Below, piece by piece: positions 1 to 11,927 of a stretch of 64,000 nt of DNA; within the stretch, counting starts at the first letter, position 1; each line of letters starts with the position of its first letter. The translations under genes and the position numbers were made by a program. The notes below the pieces were generated by a model. It was not told the DNA's origin. It was given only the letters and a program-made list of their open reading frames with translations, and made no database searches. Source of the stretch: Cunninghamia lanceolata (taxonomy: Eukaryota > Streptophyta > Pinopsida > Cupressales > Cupressaceae); the NCBI GenBank assembly GCA_027924645.1, contig BSBN01000140.1, positions 7,260,501 to 7,324,500 on the forward strand, written 5' to 3'.

Positions 1-534
1 TCTTTTGACTTGGGTATCCTTGTCAAACATCATCCAAATTTCATCAAAAATACATCCCTCACAAATCATATCCAAATTATCAAAAATCCTCATCCAAAAT
101 AGCCAATGTATTTTTGGTCATTTATCATCCAAATTTATCCCAAATACCCTAATCACCCATTCCAAAATCATCATCCAAATTTACCCCAAATACCCTTTGA
201 TCACTTATCCAAAAATCATCCCAAAATCTCTATTTCCCTTTGGTCCAAAAATCTCTCAAAATTCAATCTCTAAGGTCACCAGAACCACTCCCTTATGCGT
301 TCACCTTTGGTCCAAGATCCTTTGAAAATCAATCTCTAAGGTCATAATCTTCACCCACCTTACCAAAGCCAACCAATCCATACCTTCTCATTGCATACCA
401 CAAACAAGATCCCAAGCTAGGAAGAACAAGGAAAAGGATCCATATGAAGGAATTGGAATGCCTAATAGCAATCAAAACAATGTCCCTATAATCCAACAAC
501 AAACATAATTTGATGCCAATGCTATGATAAACCC
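1..534 (+). repeat. CA-rich leader or LTR remnant of element E1
   Basis: This stretch has no convincing gene. It is rich in C and A and contains a degenerate, reiterated motif of the form catccaaattt/tccaaaa, especially in the first 240 bases. A direct repeat of about 40 bases occurs at 238-278 and again at 305-344 (ctttggtcca ... ctctaaggtca). It sits directly before the gag remnant, so it is probably the untranslated leader or the end of the 5' LTR of E1. No LTR boundary or primer-binding site could be fixed. Confidence 0.4.
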
Positions 535-2418
535 TTGGGGAGCTACACTACAATCATCATCCAACAGGTCAACAATCAAGATCAAGAAGTAATAGATTTT
601 ATGCAAGATCCTGATTCCATGGACTCACTAGATAGAGTCCTAAAGTCAAACCCTAATAAATATCTTGAATTCTTGATCCAAAATGGTGTGAAGTTACCTA
701 CCAAATCACAACCATCATCTTCCAACAATATCCCTAACACATCTCAACCTTCATCATCTAACACCATGTCAACAATTTCTAACACCACCACATCAACCAC
801 CTCCATATCAGCATCTACCATAACCACATCTAGCCCCCAAATCACCCTTAATATTCCCAACAACACCACATACACAAAGTGCTTCCACAAGTGTACCAAA
901 ATTTGATGCTGACACCATCTCCTTCATAACATGACTTTTCCCCCAACCACCTTACAATACATTCAATAATAATCCATGCAACAACCCTTCATCCAATTTC
1001 ACATACACACAAATCCTCATTTCTCAATCTCCCATTTCACAACCACCCATTGTATCATCTTCCACCCAAACCTTACAAAATCAAAATCAACAACAAATTC
1101 CACCACATATCCTACAATAACTTATCTCCTACCAACAACATCAAAATTAAACCTCACAACATCAACAAGATCAAACCCAAACCCCACCCCAGCATCAACA
1201 AATTTCCAACTTCCTTCAACAATTAATCCAAAAACAACAATCACACATACCACAACAACCCCTACCCAGGATCTATCAAGCATTGCGCAAACCTTAATTC
1301 AAAAAGTTGAGGAAATTCAACATGGGCACAAAAGAAAGCAATATTCATTCGAAGACATATGCCCATACCCATTTGATAGAACCATCCCCATGCCACCCTT
1401 CCATAAGAACTTTGAAACACCCAAATTCGACAAATACAAAGGGAAAGGGGACCCTAGGGAACACCTTAGGGAATTCTACATAGCTTTCATAGAGGTCGCA
1501 TATGACAATAAGTATCTAATGAGACTCTTTCCCTGAAGATTAGAAGGCTAAACCACCAAATGGTTTTCCCATCTTCTCCCCAGCATCAAGACCTTCCATG
1601 AACTCAAGGAGAATTTTGTCAACCACTTCTCCTACAACTTTGAGCATGAAGTGTCCATGATGGAACTTTGTAACACTAAACAATTTGCAATGAGGAATCC
1701 TTCACCACCTTCTTGTAATAGTGGAGAGGCATAGCAAGAAAACTCCCATGGCCCATCCCCAAAAAATAATTGGTCACTACGTTTGTGACTAACCTTAACC
1801 AAGAGATGGGATTCCACCTACAAATTCAATGCATGCATCTACCTTTGAAGAGGTCATTGACAAAGGAACCACAATAAAAAAATCTCTCATAGCCAAAGGA
1901 GATATCAAAATTTACCATGAAAATGACAACAAAAACACCAAGAACAAGGTCAATAGAAATACCAACAACAACTACACCTCAACAAACAACAATCAATCAC
2001 AAGAGAAACCCTACTTTTGGGGCAAGAGCAAAAACACCCTTAATGACAGTGTCACTAACATTAAGAATGTCCAAAATGTACAAACCACTACATCATCCAA
2101 CCCACAAAAAAGAAACAATAATGTTAGCATTCTAAAGGACCACCAAGACAATCTAATGCACCTAAAGGAAGATTTACACCTTTGGGTGAACCCATAGAAA
2201 ATGTTATGAGGAACCTTTTGAAGGCTGACCTCATCCAACTACCCACTATTAGACTATATGATGATAACCAGTTTAAATCCTCATGGTTTAATGAGAATGT
2301 ATATTGTGAATACCATCATGTCAAGGGTCATAAAACTTCTGATTGTATGAGGTTAAAGAATTGCATTCAAGACCTTGTCGATTGTGGTGATATAACCATT
2401 GACGAACCACCCAAATAA
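535..2418 (+). pseudogene. gag: E1 gag polyprotein remnant (Ty3/gypsy)
   Basis: This is a decayed retrotransposon gag, the structural protein of the virus-like particle. The N-terminal part (535-1270) is low-complexity, rich in Ser, Thr, Asn and Gln. The retrotransposon gag core lies at about 1330-1880: PKFDKYKGKGDPREHLREFY, then LMRLFP, KWFSHLLPSIKTFHELKENF and NHFSYNFEHEVSMMELCNTK, all typical of plant gypsy gag. A C-x2-H-x4-H-x4-C zinc knuckle (YCEYHHVKGHKTSDC) lies at 2305-2346. The reading frame is broken by a TGA after LMRLFP (likely from CGA) and by shifts between frames 1 and 2. It is followed by protease in the same orientation. Function is lost; family assignment is secure. Confidence 0.8.
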
Positions 2419-3726
2419 TTGCCCAATGCAAACATAGGAGAATACAAGGATCCACTCCTCAATCACAAAAAAGTCAAAGCCTCATCCTACAATAAAATCT
2501 ACAAAGTCATCACCCCTCCCGTTTCCTTCAACTCAGTCGTGGTTCAGATAGAAGAATCTCATAACCACATAGCTACCATCATCACAAGAGCTAAAACACC
2601 TAATTGTGTCATCACGACCTGTCATGGATGCATCTCCATTAGAGGAGCCCCAATCACCAATGATCAACCTTCCACATCGACACCCACTAGCCACCCACCC
2701 ACAAACAAATATAATCTTTTTGACCACGTTGGGAAGACCTCCACATAAATCTCTAGCCTAGTGTTGCTTTGCACATCCCCTCTCCACAAGGAAGTCCTTG
2801 AAAAAGCCTTGATGGAGACTTGCGTCCCTACCAACTTGAATATTGATCAATTCCAAGCCATCTTAGGACACATCTCATTGCCACATCATCTCAGCTTCTT
2901 TGAACAAGACCTTCTAGCCTTAAGAACATCCCATAAGGAAGCTCTCCACATCAAAATATGCATCCACAAGCATACCATCAAAAGATTCTTAATAGAAGGT
3001 GGCTTCAGCCTAAACCTTTGTACTCTTAAATTAATAAAACACTTGGGACATTTTGCTGTATTCATAGACTTGAGTGAGATCATCACCATCAAAGGATATG
3101 ATGACATTGAGCATCTTTCCAAAGGAACCATCAAGCTCCCCATCCAAGATGGACAGAAAAATTTGGAGACCAAAAGTCAAATGCTTGATCTTGTCCTCCC
3201 CTACAAAATTCCTCCTCGACTGCCCATGGATCCATGCCATGCAATCCATTCCATCCACATACCATCAATGCCTCAAATTCCCATTCTATGGCATCGAAGT
3301 CACAATCTATGCTGACCCACATCCTTTCCAATATTACACGTTCTTGGAAGGATATGATCAGACTTTCTACCCCTACAATGATACCATCGAACCATCTGCT
3401 TTCCAACCAAAATCATCCACCTCATACATTGATCCACCAACATGGCATCCACCTATTCACCATCATCCCTCCTCAAGATCAAGATCAAAGAAAGTGACTT
3501 TGGTTGTGGAGAGTACGACCTACATGACACCTTTTGTGTAGGGCAACTTCTACCAACCCCCAAAACATTTGGTGAACCTAAGAATATCTTTATGGTGATA
3601 ATCAAATGTAAACTATTTCCCATCTTTGAAAGGAAACACTTGATGGAACAAGATGTCCTTAAAGATATTTCATCATGGCTCTACAAAGAAAAAGATGAAG
3701 AACCAACAACTCCTACCCTACCAATT
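2419..3726 (+). pseudogene. E1 retropepsin-like protease remnant
   Basis: The aspartic protease part of pol would cleave the polyprotein. The region around 2930-3330 matches the plant gypsy protease layout: KEALHIKICIHKHTIKRFLI, the active-site loop position LIEGGFSLNLC (near 2989), KGTIKLPIQDG, and then LLDCPWIHAMQSIPSTYHQC in another frame (about 3200-3300). The active-site Asp of the usual D-T/S/N-G motif reads Glu here, so catalysis would be lost even without the frameshifts. The coding frame moves from 1 to 2 near 3200 and back to 1 near 3440. The span 2419-2760 is a gag-protease linker without recognisable domains. Confidence 0.65.
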
Positions 3727-4399
3727 AAACAATATGGCAAGGGTCTAGAAATTATCAAACACATGGGCTATAATGGACAAGGTAGTATGGGCCTTCATGA
3801 TAAAGGGATCATTGACCCTATCCAAGAAAAAAAAAAAATCCCTACCTTTGAGGTTTGGGTTATGGAAAACAAGATCCTACCCCCACAGACATTGAATATA
3901 TCTTAAGTGAGGTTGCGAGAGCTTTTCTCGTAATAAAAAACACTAGTGAAGAGGATTATCAAGACTCTTTCAATGACTTCTCCAAATTATTTGAACCCTC
4001 TATCTACTCCATTTACAGCCTGTCCACCATACCATCAACATCCAATGACCTACCTCTTGTCTATCCATAATTCATTGACTGGGACCAACAAGGACCTCCC
4101 AACCTTGACGTTACACAAAATGATGAAGCTATAGCCAAACTAATGGGGGTTAGAGACCACTTACCCCTTGTATATCATAGAGACCAATACATCATACATC
4201 TAAACACATCTGTATACTTCAGGGAAACATCCAATCTCTTATTCACAAAAATAAAAACATAAAAATCACATCCCCTAGTGAAAACCACATTGTGGTACTT
4301 TCAGATGTACAAAAAATCAAAATAAAAGATCTATCTTCTAGTAAAAACCTCTCTGAGGTGCTATAAGATGAGGGAATAGATCTCCCCAAGGTCCCAAAA
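3727..4399 (+). pseudogene. E1 G-patch segment and protease-RT linker
   Basis: Between protease and RT the pol frame carries a glycine-rich stretch, YGKGLEIIKHMGYNGQGSMG followed by LHDKGIIDPI (about 3736-3825). Its spacing of glycines and the hydrophobic-M-G-Y/W core fit a G-patch, an RNA- or helicase-binding motif known in some retroelement pol proteins. A run of eleven A's (near 3828-3838) follows. The rest of the span continues as a poorly conserved linker, split over frames (for example 3855-4070), with no identifiable domain. The G-patch call rests on pattern only. Confidence 0.55.
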
Positions 4400-5380
4400 T
4401 TGTATCAAGAAAGGTCAGTAATCCTGGTAGAAGAATCGCACGAAATAAACCTTGGCACCAAGGAAACACCAAAGATCACCTTTCGAGTCATTTCCCTTAC
4501 ATCCATAGAACCAGAGATCTTGATATTCTTCAAACAAAGGAGTCATAAATTCACATGGACCTACATTGATATGCTGGGGTCGGGCCCCATACTAATTATC
4601 CATCATCTTGTTGTACATCGTGATGCAAAACTGGTAAAACAAAAGTTGAGAAAAATGAATCCACAAGTGGCACTACTCGTCAAAGTAGAACTCAAGAAGC
4701 TCCTAGATGTGGGTTTCATCCATCCTATTGACTATCCTTAGTGGGTTTCAAATATTGTGCCTATAGAAAAAGTCACTAGGGGCATCCACGTATGCACTGA
4801 CTTTAGGGACCTCAACAAAGCATGCCCTAAAGATGACTTTCCTTTACAAAACATTGACATCATTATTGATGTCACAGCTGGGCATGAAATGCTATGACTA
4901 ATGGATGTATTTTCCAATTATAATCAAATTAGGATTGCCAAAGAATACCAACACAAGACATCTTTCATATGTCCATGGGGTACATACTGTTGGGTTGTAA
5001 TGCCCTTTGGCCTCAAAAACACAAGTGCCACTTATCAAAGAACAATGACAATAATATTCCATAACCTCTTCCATAGCATCATGGAATACTATGTTGACGA
5101 CCTGTTGGGAAAATAAAAAACAAGGGACAAACATTTACAAGTGTTGGAGCCTAAGATATTTGATAGGCTAGAACAATATAAAGTGAGGCTTAATCTTAAG
5201 AATTGTGTCTTTGGAGTCACCTCAGGAAATCTTCTAGGCTACATTGTATCAAGAAGAGGCATAGAAGTAGACCCTGCAAAAGTGAAAGCAATAGTTGAAA
5301 TGCTTCCACCTAAAAATCTTAAGCATCTCCCTAGCCTCCAAGGAAAGCTTTAATCAATCAGATGATATCCTAGCTAGTAG
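4400..5380 (+). pseudogene. E1 reverse transcriptase remnant
   Basis: This is the RNA-dependent DNA polymerase of a Ty3/gypsy element. Visible RT signatures in order are LKKLLDVGFIHPIDYP (ends 4741), then after an in-frame TAG (from TGG) VSNIVPIEKVTRGIHVCTDF, RDLNKACPKDDFPLQNIDII, LMDVFSNYNQIRIAKEYQHK, VMPFGLKNTSATYQRTM, the catalytic YVDD box at 5090-5101, and LGYIVSRRGIEVDPAKVKAI. The frame is mostly frame 2. Stops at 4739-4741, after HEML near 4895, after LLGK (5114-5116) and near 5351 break it. The catalytic Asp pair is still present although the gene cannot be translated. Confidence 0.85.
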
Positions 5381-5880
5381 ACAAGTTTCAACCATTTCAT
5401 CATCTCCATAAAATGTAGCATTTATATGTTATGAGAATTGTCAGAGTCTTCCAACAGTTGAAAGAATATCTTTCTACGCCTCCAATCCTTATTCTACAAA
5501 AAAGGGACAACCCCTTCTTGTCTATATCTCCACAACTGAAATAGTGTTAGGGGCCTTGTTAGCACAACATGACGAGAATGAAAAAGAAAGAGCTATATAC
5601 TACATCAGCCATACCTTAGTGGCTATGAGATTAACTATACCCCAATTGATCTAGCATGCCTTACTATTGTCTTCACATCTAAGAATCTCCAACACTGCAT
5701 GCTTAATCATAAGACAAAGCTCATAGCAAAAATTTATCCACTAAAGTACCTACTATCTAGAGTAACTCTCACAGGACAAATGGCTAAGTGGGTCATGATA
5801 TTAAGTGAGTTTGACATAGGGTATATAGAACAAAAGGAAATAAAGGACAAGTCATTGCAGACAAGCTGACTAATGCACCT
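5381..5880 (+). pseudogene. E1 gypsy-type RNase H (first RNase H)
   Basis: Directly after RT, translated pieces read STPPILILQKRDNPFLSIS, YTPIDLACLTIVFTSKNLQH and LLSRVTLTGQMAKWVMILSE, the pattern of the connection and RNase H domain of Ty3/gypsy pol. The domain would degrade the RNA strand of RNA:DNA hybrids. Several stops and frame changes interrupt it, and no complete set of catalytic acidic residues can be recognised. It lies between RT and the second RNase H, as in Tat-lineage elements. Confidence 0.65.
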
Positions 5881-5929
5881 ATCCCTACATAATATTGACT
5901 CCTTTTAGAGTTCTCCGATGAGTCAATTC

Positions 5930-6345
5930 TTATAGTGGTACCTACAATAGAGTGGAAAATGTATTTTGATGGATATTACACACATCAAGGCTCGGGGGAA
6001 AGAATCATATTCGTGATCCCTCAAGGAAATTATATACCAAAGTCCTACAAAATCACATTTTCATGCACCAAAAACATAGAATAGTATGAGACACTTATCA
6101 CTGGACTCCAAATGACCATTCATTAGATAATTGAGAAACTAATGGTCTACATTGATTCCCAACCGGTCATTAAACAAGTCAACAATAAGTACAAAATAAA
6201 AGATGATAAACTCATGTCATATAAATGAATGGTCAATGACTTCAAAGAGTACTTCAATGAGATCCATTCTGAGTAGGTCTTAAGGTTGAATAATAAAGTA
6301 GCAGATGCTATGGCTACAATAGGCTCTTTGGCTGACATGCAGAAA
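5930..6345 (+). pseudogene. E1 archaeal-type RNase H (second RNase H)
   Basis: A second RNase H domain follows the first. Motifs in order are MYFDGYYTHQGSG (Asp codon 5968-5970), YIPKSYKITFSCTKNIE, a YETLITGLQ helix, LMVYIDSQPVIKQVN, and NNKVADAMATI. The four acidic positions D, E, D, D of RNase H appear retained, although TAG codons interrupt the frame (for example just before YETL and in the NDF region). An additional RNase H of this type marks plant Tat-lineage Ty3/gypsy elements. Here it lies between the first RNase H and integrase, the usual Tat order. Confidence 0.75.
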
Positions 6346-6399
6346 AACAACAAAAAATGTTAGTTCCTTATTAAAGAGCTACATGTACCCACTTATGAT

Positions 6400-7724
6400 G
6401 TGCCACAATTTGAGTTAGTGTGTGACATTATTGTTCCCCTATCCCCATGGAATCAAGACATCTATCAATACCTCCATGATAACATCATCCCGCCTAACCT
6501 CTCATCCAACCAATGATGATCCTTTATCCACAGAACCTCTTGATTTTCCCTTATTGGTGACACACTTTACCAAAAGCGTCTTGATCGTACCCTTCTACGG
6601 TGTCTCAATTCTTGAGAAGCTGAAATCGCCTTGTAAGAGGTACATGAAGGTATTCATGGGACACACTCAAGTGGACCTACCCTTCTACTACTGACCAACC
6701 ATGGAAAATGATGCTAACTAGTTTGTCAAGAAGTGCCTCCCTTGTCAATAACATGGATATCTCATCCATGCTCCACCTCAATAATTGCAACCAAAAATGA
6801 CTCCATGGCACTTTTAAAAGTGGGGGCTCAACCTCATGGGAAAAATCCATCTGCCTTCTTCTAATGGACACAAGTTCATTATTACCATTACCGAGTACTT
6901 CTATAAGTGGGTAGAAGCCATTCCACTCACTTACACCACCAAAATCCAAATAGACAAATTCATTCTCGACTACATCATATGCCACTATTGTATCCCTCTC
7001 GCCATCATTACCAACAATGGGAAACCATTTAAGAACCTAGAAGTTCATACTCTTTGCAAGAAATTCCATATCCAACATCATTTCTCCACTCCATACTACC
7101 TACAAGGTAATGGTAAAGCTAAAGCTTCCAATAAAACATCCTCCACATTCTGAAGAAGATGGTAAATAAAGCTAGCCATGACTAACACTTGCAACATAAT
7201 CCTACCACTTGCAACATAATCCTACCCTTTGGGTCTACCACATCTCCATCCATACCCCCATAAGAGCCACACCATATTCCTTGGTGTTTGGTTCTGAAAC
7301 CATCCTCCCCATTGAGGTTTAGCTTCCCTCTCTCATAATCTCACTGTAGAATCTTATTGATGAGGACTACCAAGTTGCATGCCTAAATGAGCTAGAACTA
7401 CTAGATGAGAAGCACCCCAATGATCTTAACCACCTGCAAGGTTATCAAAATCGCCTACATAGAAGATATAAGATCAAGATCAAGATTCATCAATTTGAGA
7501 TAGGTGATTTAGTTCTTGTGGAAAATCAGAGGAATCTACAAGAGTGTCACAAGAAGGGCAAGTTTGAGCCTAGTTTGTTAGGACCCTATGCCATCACAAC
7601 TAGTTATGAATTGGGAGCCTATCATCTTGCAACACTTAATGGGAAGCCTCTAGATGATCCAATGAATATCATGCACATGAAGAAATTATATTCTTATCCC
7701 AATGAAAAATACAAAAAAATTTAA
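6400..7724 (+). pseudogene. E1 integrase remnant
   Basis: This is the enzyme that would insert element cDNA into the genome. Remnants of the N-terminal zinc-binding part are visible near 6640-6780 (YMKVFMGHTQVDLPFYY, FVKKCLPCQ). The core follows as LMGKIHLPSSNGHKFIITIT, YKWVEAIPLTYTTKIQIDKF, ITNNGKPFKNLEV and STPYYLQGNGKAKASNK. All positions of the usual D,D,E triad are changed: Asn at the first and second Asp, Lys at the Glu. The C-terminal domain at 7518-7724 (FEPSLLGPYAITTSYELGAY ... LDDPMNIMHMKKLY) is quite well preserved in a different frame. The gene ends with TAA at 7722-7724. Confidence 0.8.
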
Positions 7725-8959
7725 AAAGAAAAAAAATTCCAAAAAAAATAAAAAAATAGATCAAGAGAAACCTAAGTGCAATAAAGTCATCCAATGGTGA
7801 AAATCACTTTGGTGATGCCTTAGATAAGTACCATGGTGAAAAACTATGTCAGATGCCATGTGTAGTGGTTGGTTCTACAATCTAATAAGTCTTTGCTTCC
7901 ATCATATCACCTCCATCCCATGGATTGGAATAACAAACATTCAACGTCACCCATCCCATCCCTTCATCACCCACTCTAGGCAGAGCATCCTTGTATGCCC
8001 CCTTGTACAACAGAAAATCTAAAAAATACAAAAACATCATAAAATCACCAAAATCCAAAAACATTAGAAAATCCAAAAACCCCCAAAAAATTTAAAAAAA
8101 TTAGAAAATCTAAAAAATGATCATTTCAACATCATCATCAAAACGTTCCAAAACCATCCAACCCATCCAACCCATCCCAACCCATCCCTACATCATCACT
8201 ACAAACCAAAACTACATATCATCACCACCCACATCTTAATGTGCCTTGATCCCATGGACACATGGTATGTAGGTAGTCTGGAATATGAAGGAATAATCCA
8301 TTACATAGGTACATAATATGCACCCATCCAGCCCATTTAGATGCTCCCTATTCCCTGAGCTTAAACTAAGATCCAAGAGCAATACACTTGCTAAACATAC
8401 TTCAAAAAACATCAAATCACATGCAAAAATCATCAATAATTAAACCAACTACAATTACGACACATGGCCTATATCTTTTTCCCATCCTTCAACTTTTATC
8501 CTTATCATCCAATCAATCCTTGCCTTAATGGATACATCATTCCTACAATAGGCAGAATCCATCAAAAACATAGTTATCTTGGCAAGAGATATAATGGATT
8601 TTTGTTTGGTCAAATTGGTCTTTTTGGTTATTGATTATCTTTTATCTCATTCTAAGGATCAGTTTAGAACTACCTTGATCTCACTATGTCATGGTATGTG
8701 GCAAAAAACACTTGGAATAGGACATAGTCATTGCTTTCGTATGATGTGATTGTGGGTTGGTCTCACTCTCTAGGATTAGTATTCATATCTTGTAAATGTA
8801 GGGTCAGTTCTAGAATATTGTTATCCTTTTGCATCTAAGGTTCCTCATGCCCTTTATGTACTAAGCACTTATGCTATGAGTCCCCTTCCCTCATTAAGAA
8901 AAGATTGTACTATCTTGGGCATACATGGCATCATCCTATTGTTTGTAGGTCTAGTTTGG
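7725..8959 (+). other. E1 3' region, no gene seen
   Basis: About 1.2 kb without a credible gene. It opens with A-rich sequence (7725-7765) and continues with C/A-rich stretches resembling the leader at 1-240 in composition (8150-8230 carries tandem cccatccaaccc-like units). It ends at the E2 LTR. It is probably the 3' untranslated region and part of the 3' LTR of E1, but I could not match it base by base to the window start, so no LTR is called. Confidence 0.4.
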
Positions 8960-9089
8960 TGGTGCCTGCATAAACATTCAGGTTTCAGGCATATAAATAT
9001 GTAGGCACCTTCCTAAAAAATCTAAATTTTTCTAAGTCTTTTGGCCTTTGTAGTTGAGAAGTGCAAAACATTCAGTTGCATGCATGCAT

Positions 9090-10235
9090 CTTTGTATATA
9101 CAAAGGGGTATGTATGTACAAGTGCTAATGTACCTTGGCGGGCTTGCTGAAATTTCAATCGGCCTTCAAAAATGGTGAAAAAATCAATTGTATGCATTTT
9201 GTAATGCATATCAGGTTTAAAAAGGTGCATATACATTGAGGAATCTTTCACAAATTGTAGGAATATTCCCTGCTTGTATATCGAGTTGCATGTATATTTT
9301 GTGTTGTATGTTTAGACATAAAATGGCTAGATACAAAGGAAAACCTGCAAAGAAAATGTACAAAGAGGCGCACGTACATTCACTACAGTGAAAGATACAT
9401 TGGCCGATGCATGTGCAAGAGGAAACATGTACATTGAGAATATACAAGGGGTCTTGTATATTCGGCAACATACAAAGCAGCAGGAGATACATATGGTGGG
9501 ACCTGCAGGTATACAAAGGAGATTGTATGTGTTTGACATACAATGTGAGCATAAAAGGCTGAGTGTATATCAGCAAATATACAAAGGCTCTATCGGCGTG
9601 ATAAAGGTCATCGGCAATTCATGCAACAGTCTCCCCAATGGCCGATGCATATACAAAAGTGAATGTATATCCGATATACATTGGAAACATGCAAGCGACA
9701 GATACAAAGGAAAGATACAAATGGTGGGGTTCACCAATTGTATGTTTGCACATACAAGGCCCAGATACAAAGCAAAATATGCAAGCAAGGTAGATGCAGA
9801 GCAGATGCGACAAGAAGGTTAACTACATTGGTGATGTGGTTGGCGTTCGCGGGATGTATGTTTCAGATTGTATAGGCTGATATACATTAGGAAGATGCAA
9901 AAGTTAAGATACAAGCCAGACCTGATTCAAAAGTCAAATTTGGCTAATTCTGGGCTAGCATCCATGGCTTGCATGTATATGGCATTGTATATGCCAATAT
10001 ACAAGAAAATAGAGATACAAGCTGGATTTCAAAGTGATTCCAAAGCACTTCATATAAATTTGAAATCCGCAAAATGTATATTGCATTTGTATATGCAATA
10101 TACAAAGAAGATATGCAAAAAGAGATGTACAAGGTGGGACCTGATTGGCATTTCAATTTGTTCTAATTAGATTTGGGGTCCGCCTTGTATATTAAACGGT
10201 TGTATATATATGCTCTTGCATATACAAAGGATTTT
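9090..10235. repeat. Cluster of palindromic ATACAAAG/CTTTGTAT motifs
   Basis: In this part of the E2 LTR the motif atacaaag (or close variants such as atacaagg) occurs more than fifteen times, often in palindromes such as tttgtatatacaaa (9091-9104), tatgcatatac and gtatatgcatttgaatatgc. It lies upstream of the LTR TATA box, where U3 enhancers would be. It may be a reiterated transcription-factor site or simple-repeat decay; no binding factor can be named. Confidence 0.6.
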
Positions 10236-10757
10236 AAAAGGCAAAAGGCAGGTAATTGTATATGCATTTGAATATGCATATACATGGCGAAAAGGGCAAA
10301 ATGAAGGAGAGGAAAAGTTAGCGATAGAAGTGTGAGGTGCTTACATGGCATGATATCATTGATGGGCTACTTTTCAAAGCTATTGGTCATCATTGATCTC
10401 AACAATGGAGGGAAAATCAACGGCTAGGTTTTGAAGTTTCATGCAATGGTCTTCTTTGCAGCTGTAGTCATGTTTTGAGTGGGAAAACTCCATGGACGTG
10501 CTACTGCAAATTCCAAGAGGAGTTACGAGTAGCTGGGCCATTAATAGCGACATACAGAGGCATGGACCGATGGTTGCCTGGCCAACCACCAATTTTATGA
10601 CAAAAATTTTCAAGTGGCGGTGCAGATCCCAATCTCACCTACCCTTTCCTCTGTTCCCCACCTGCTGCATTCAATATTTTGGGTGCCATTTTTGGTGCAA
10701 TGTATCTGGCAAGAATGTTGATTTTGCCTTGAAATTTTGCTGAGTACACAGTCTTGT

Positions 10758-10764
10758 TATAAAA
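10758..10764 (+). promoter_or_regulatory. Probable TATA box of the E2 LTR
   Basis: TATAAAA (context ttgttataaaaggtagac) lies 0.9 kb before the LTR end. This position suits an LTR promoter that starts transcription about 30 bases downstream and runs into gag. Confidence 0.5.
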
Positions 10765-11684
10765 GGTAGACTGTGTTACTCTTTTTGGTTGTTGAAGACT
10801 TGGGCATTTTTGGGGGAAAAATAACGAAAGACAGAGCATTTTCTGGGTTGTTCTATCTCTTTTTGGAGTTTATGAGTTGCAATATGAATGTATTTTGCAC
10901 ACATGTTTAGTTTCATTGTTGTTTATATATGAGAAATGCTTCAATGCATGTGTTTAGTTGTCTATCTCCATTTGTTGTATGCATAGCTTCTTTTGAATCT
11001 GGTTGCTAAGGGTTTCTCAGATTCTAGAATACAAACTTGTTGTATATCATGCTTGATTTGTGACTTCCATTCAAGGAGTGGATTAAATTGTTTTAGGTTA
11101 AGAATGGAGAAGAATGTATGTCAGCAGGGATGTTTGTAAGTAGAGGCAGCTAAATACTCAGTCTTGGGTGGTGTTTGTAAGGCAAATACCAGTCCTAACC
11201 CCTTGAAACTTGGATGCCAGTTGCAAACCATTCTCTTGTATACATCTAGATGACTCCTTGCCTTGAGATAGGCAGTGGTCTGCTTCTTGTGTAGTAGTTA
11301 TGATCCAAAACCCCCTGTCTTGCATCCAAAACATCAATACCAATCATTTCATTCTTCCAACCTATTAGTTGTAGGAGTAGGATTAGGATCCCTGCATAAT
11401 CTCATCCCCAACCAGACAAATATGTCCAAGAATGTTGCCAACCTTGTGATTTATCACATAAATCTTGGTCCACACATGAGAGTATTCTGCCTGCTATTGT
11501 AAAGCTAAATCTTTTTGTCATTGGGTGAGTCAAGGTTAAATATTTAGCTATAGGGATACCCCCCTTGGTGCGGCAGAACCAGAAGTGAAGGGGAAGCAGC
11601 TCACGCAACCTCCCGTATCTGTTGGCCAAATCTGCCTATGCATTGGATCTGCAAACCCTCTGCCAATTTAGGCACTTATAGAAA

Positions 11685-11702
11685 TGGTGACTCTGCTGGG
11701 GA
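11685..11702 (+). other. E2 primer-binding site
   Basis: TGGTGACTCTGCTGGGGA lies ten bases after the proposed LTR end. It begins with TGG, as expected for pairing with a tRNA CCA end, and is a common sequence type at this place in plant gypsy elements. Close relatives occur on the minus strand beside block R at 43543-43556 and 57911-57924. Confidence 0.65.
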
Positions 11703-11927
11703 CGTTGCAGTAAAAGAGTCAAGTAATTCGAGGGCTAGAAAATCTAGTTTCCAGAAAAGTTGTTGCAGTAATACCAAAGAACCATGTGGTGCTCTGTTGG
11801 CATGATGAATCTAGAAAATACAAGTGCCTTGTAGATATTCTGTCCTCTCTATGAGAGGTGGTGACTCTGTTGATTGAACCTGTCAAAGCTGCAACATATT
11901 TCCATGTATTCATTCTTTTGATTCAAA

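Larger units (their letters stand above)
8960..11674 (+). repeat. E2 left LTR (2.7 kb)
   Basis: This is the long terminal repeat of a non-autonomous element. It begins TGGTGCC and ends in GGCA, a short inverted terminal match, with a primer-binding-site-like sequence ten bases after the end. The first 220 bases (8960-9179) recur at 13829-14048, starting with the same tggtgcctgcataaacattc. It contains a TATA box at 10758 and a dense cluster of ATACAAAG-type motifs (9090-10235). No long ORF in it is credible. The right edge is inferred from the GGCA end and the PBS, because the second LTR is truncated. Confidence 0.7.

Noticed and set aside
1..8959. LTR pair for E1 between the window start and 7.7-8.9 kb
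   Set aside because: Both ends are C/A-rich with similar words, but I could not find an extended base-by-base match, so no LTR is claimed.
9217..10351. Several overlapping ORFs of 60-144 codons on both strands
   Set aside because: They fall in the E2 LTR motif cluster; the proteins are low-complexity readings of ATACAAAG-type repeats and overlap each other in several frames.
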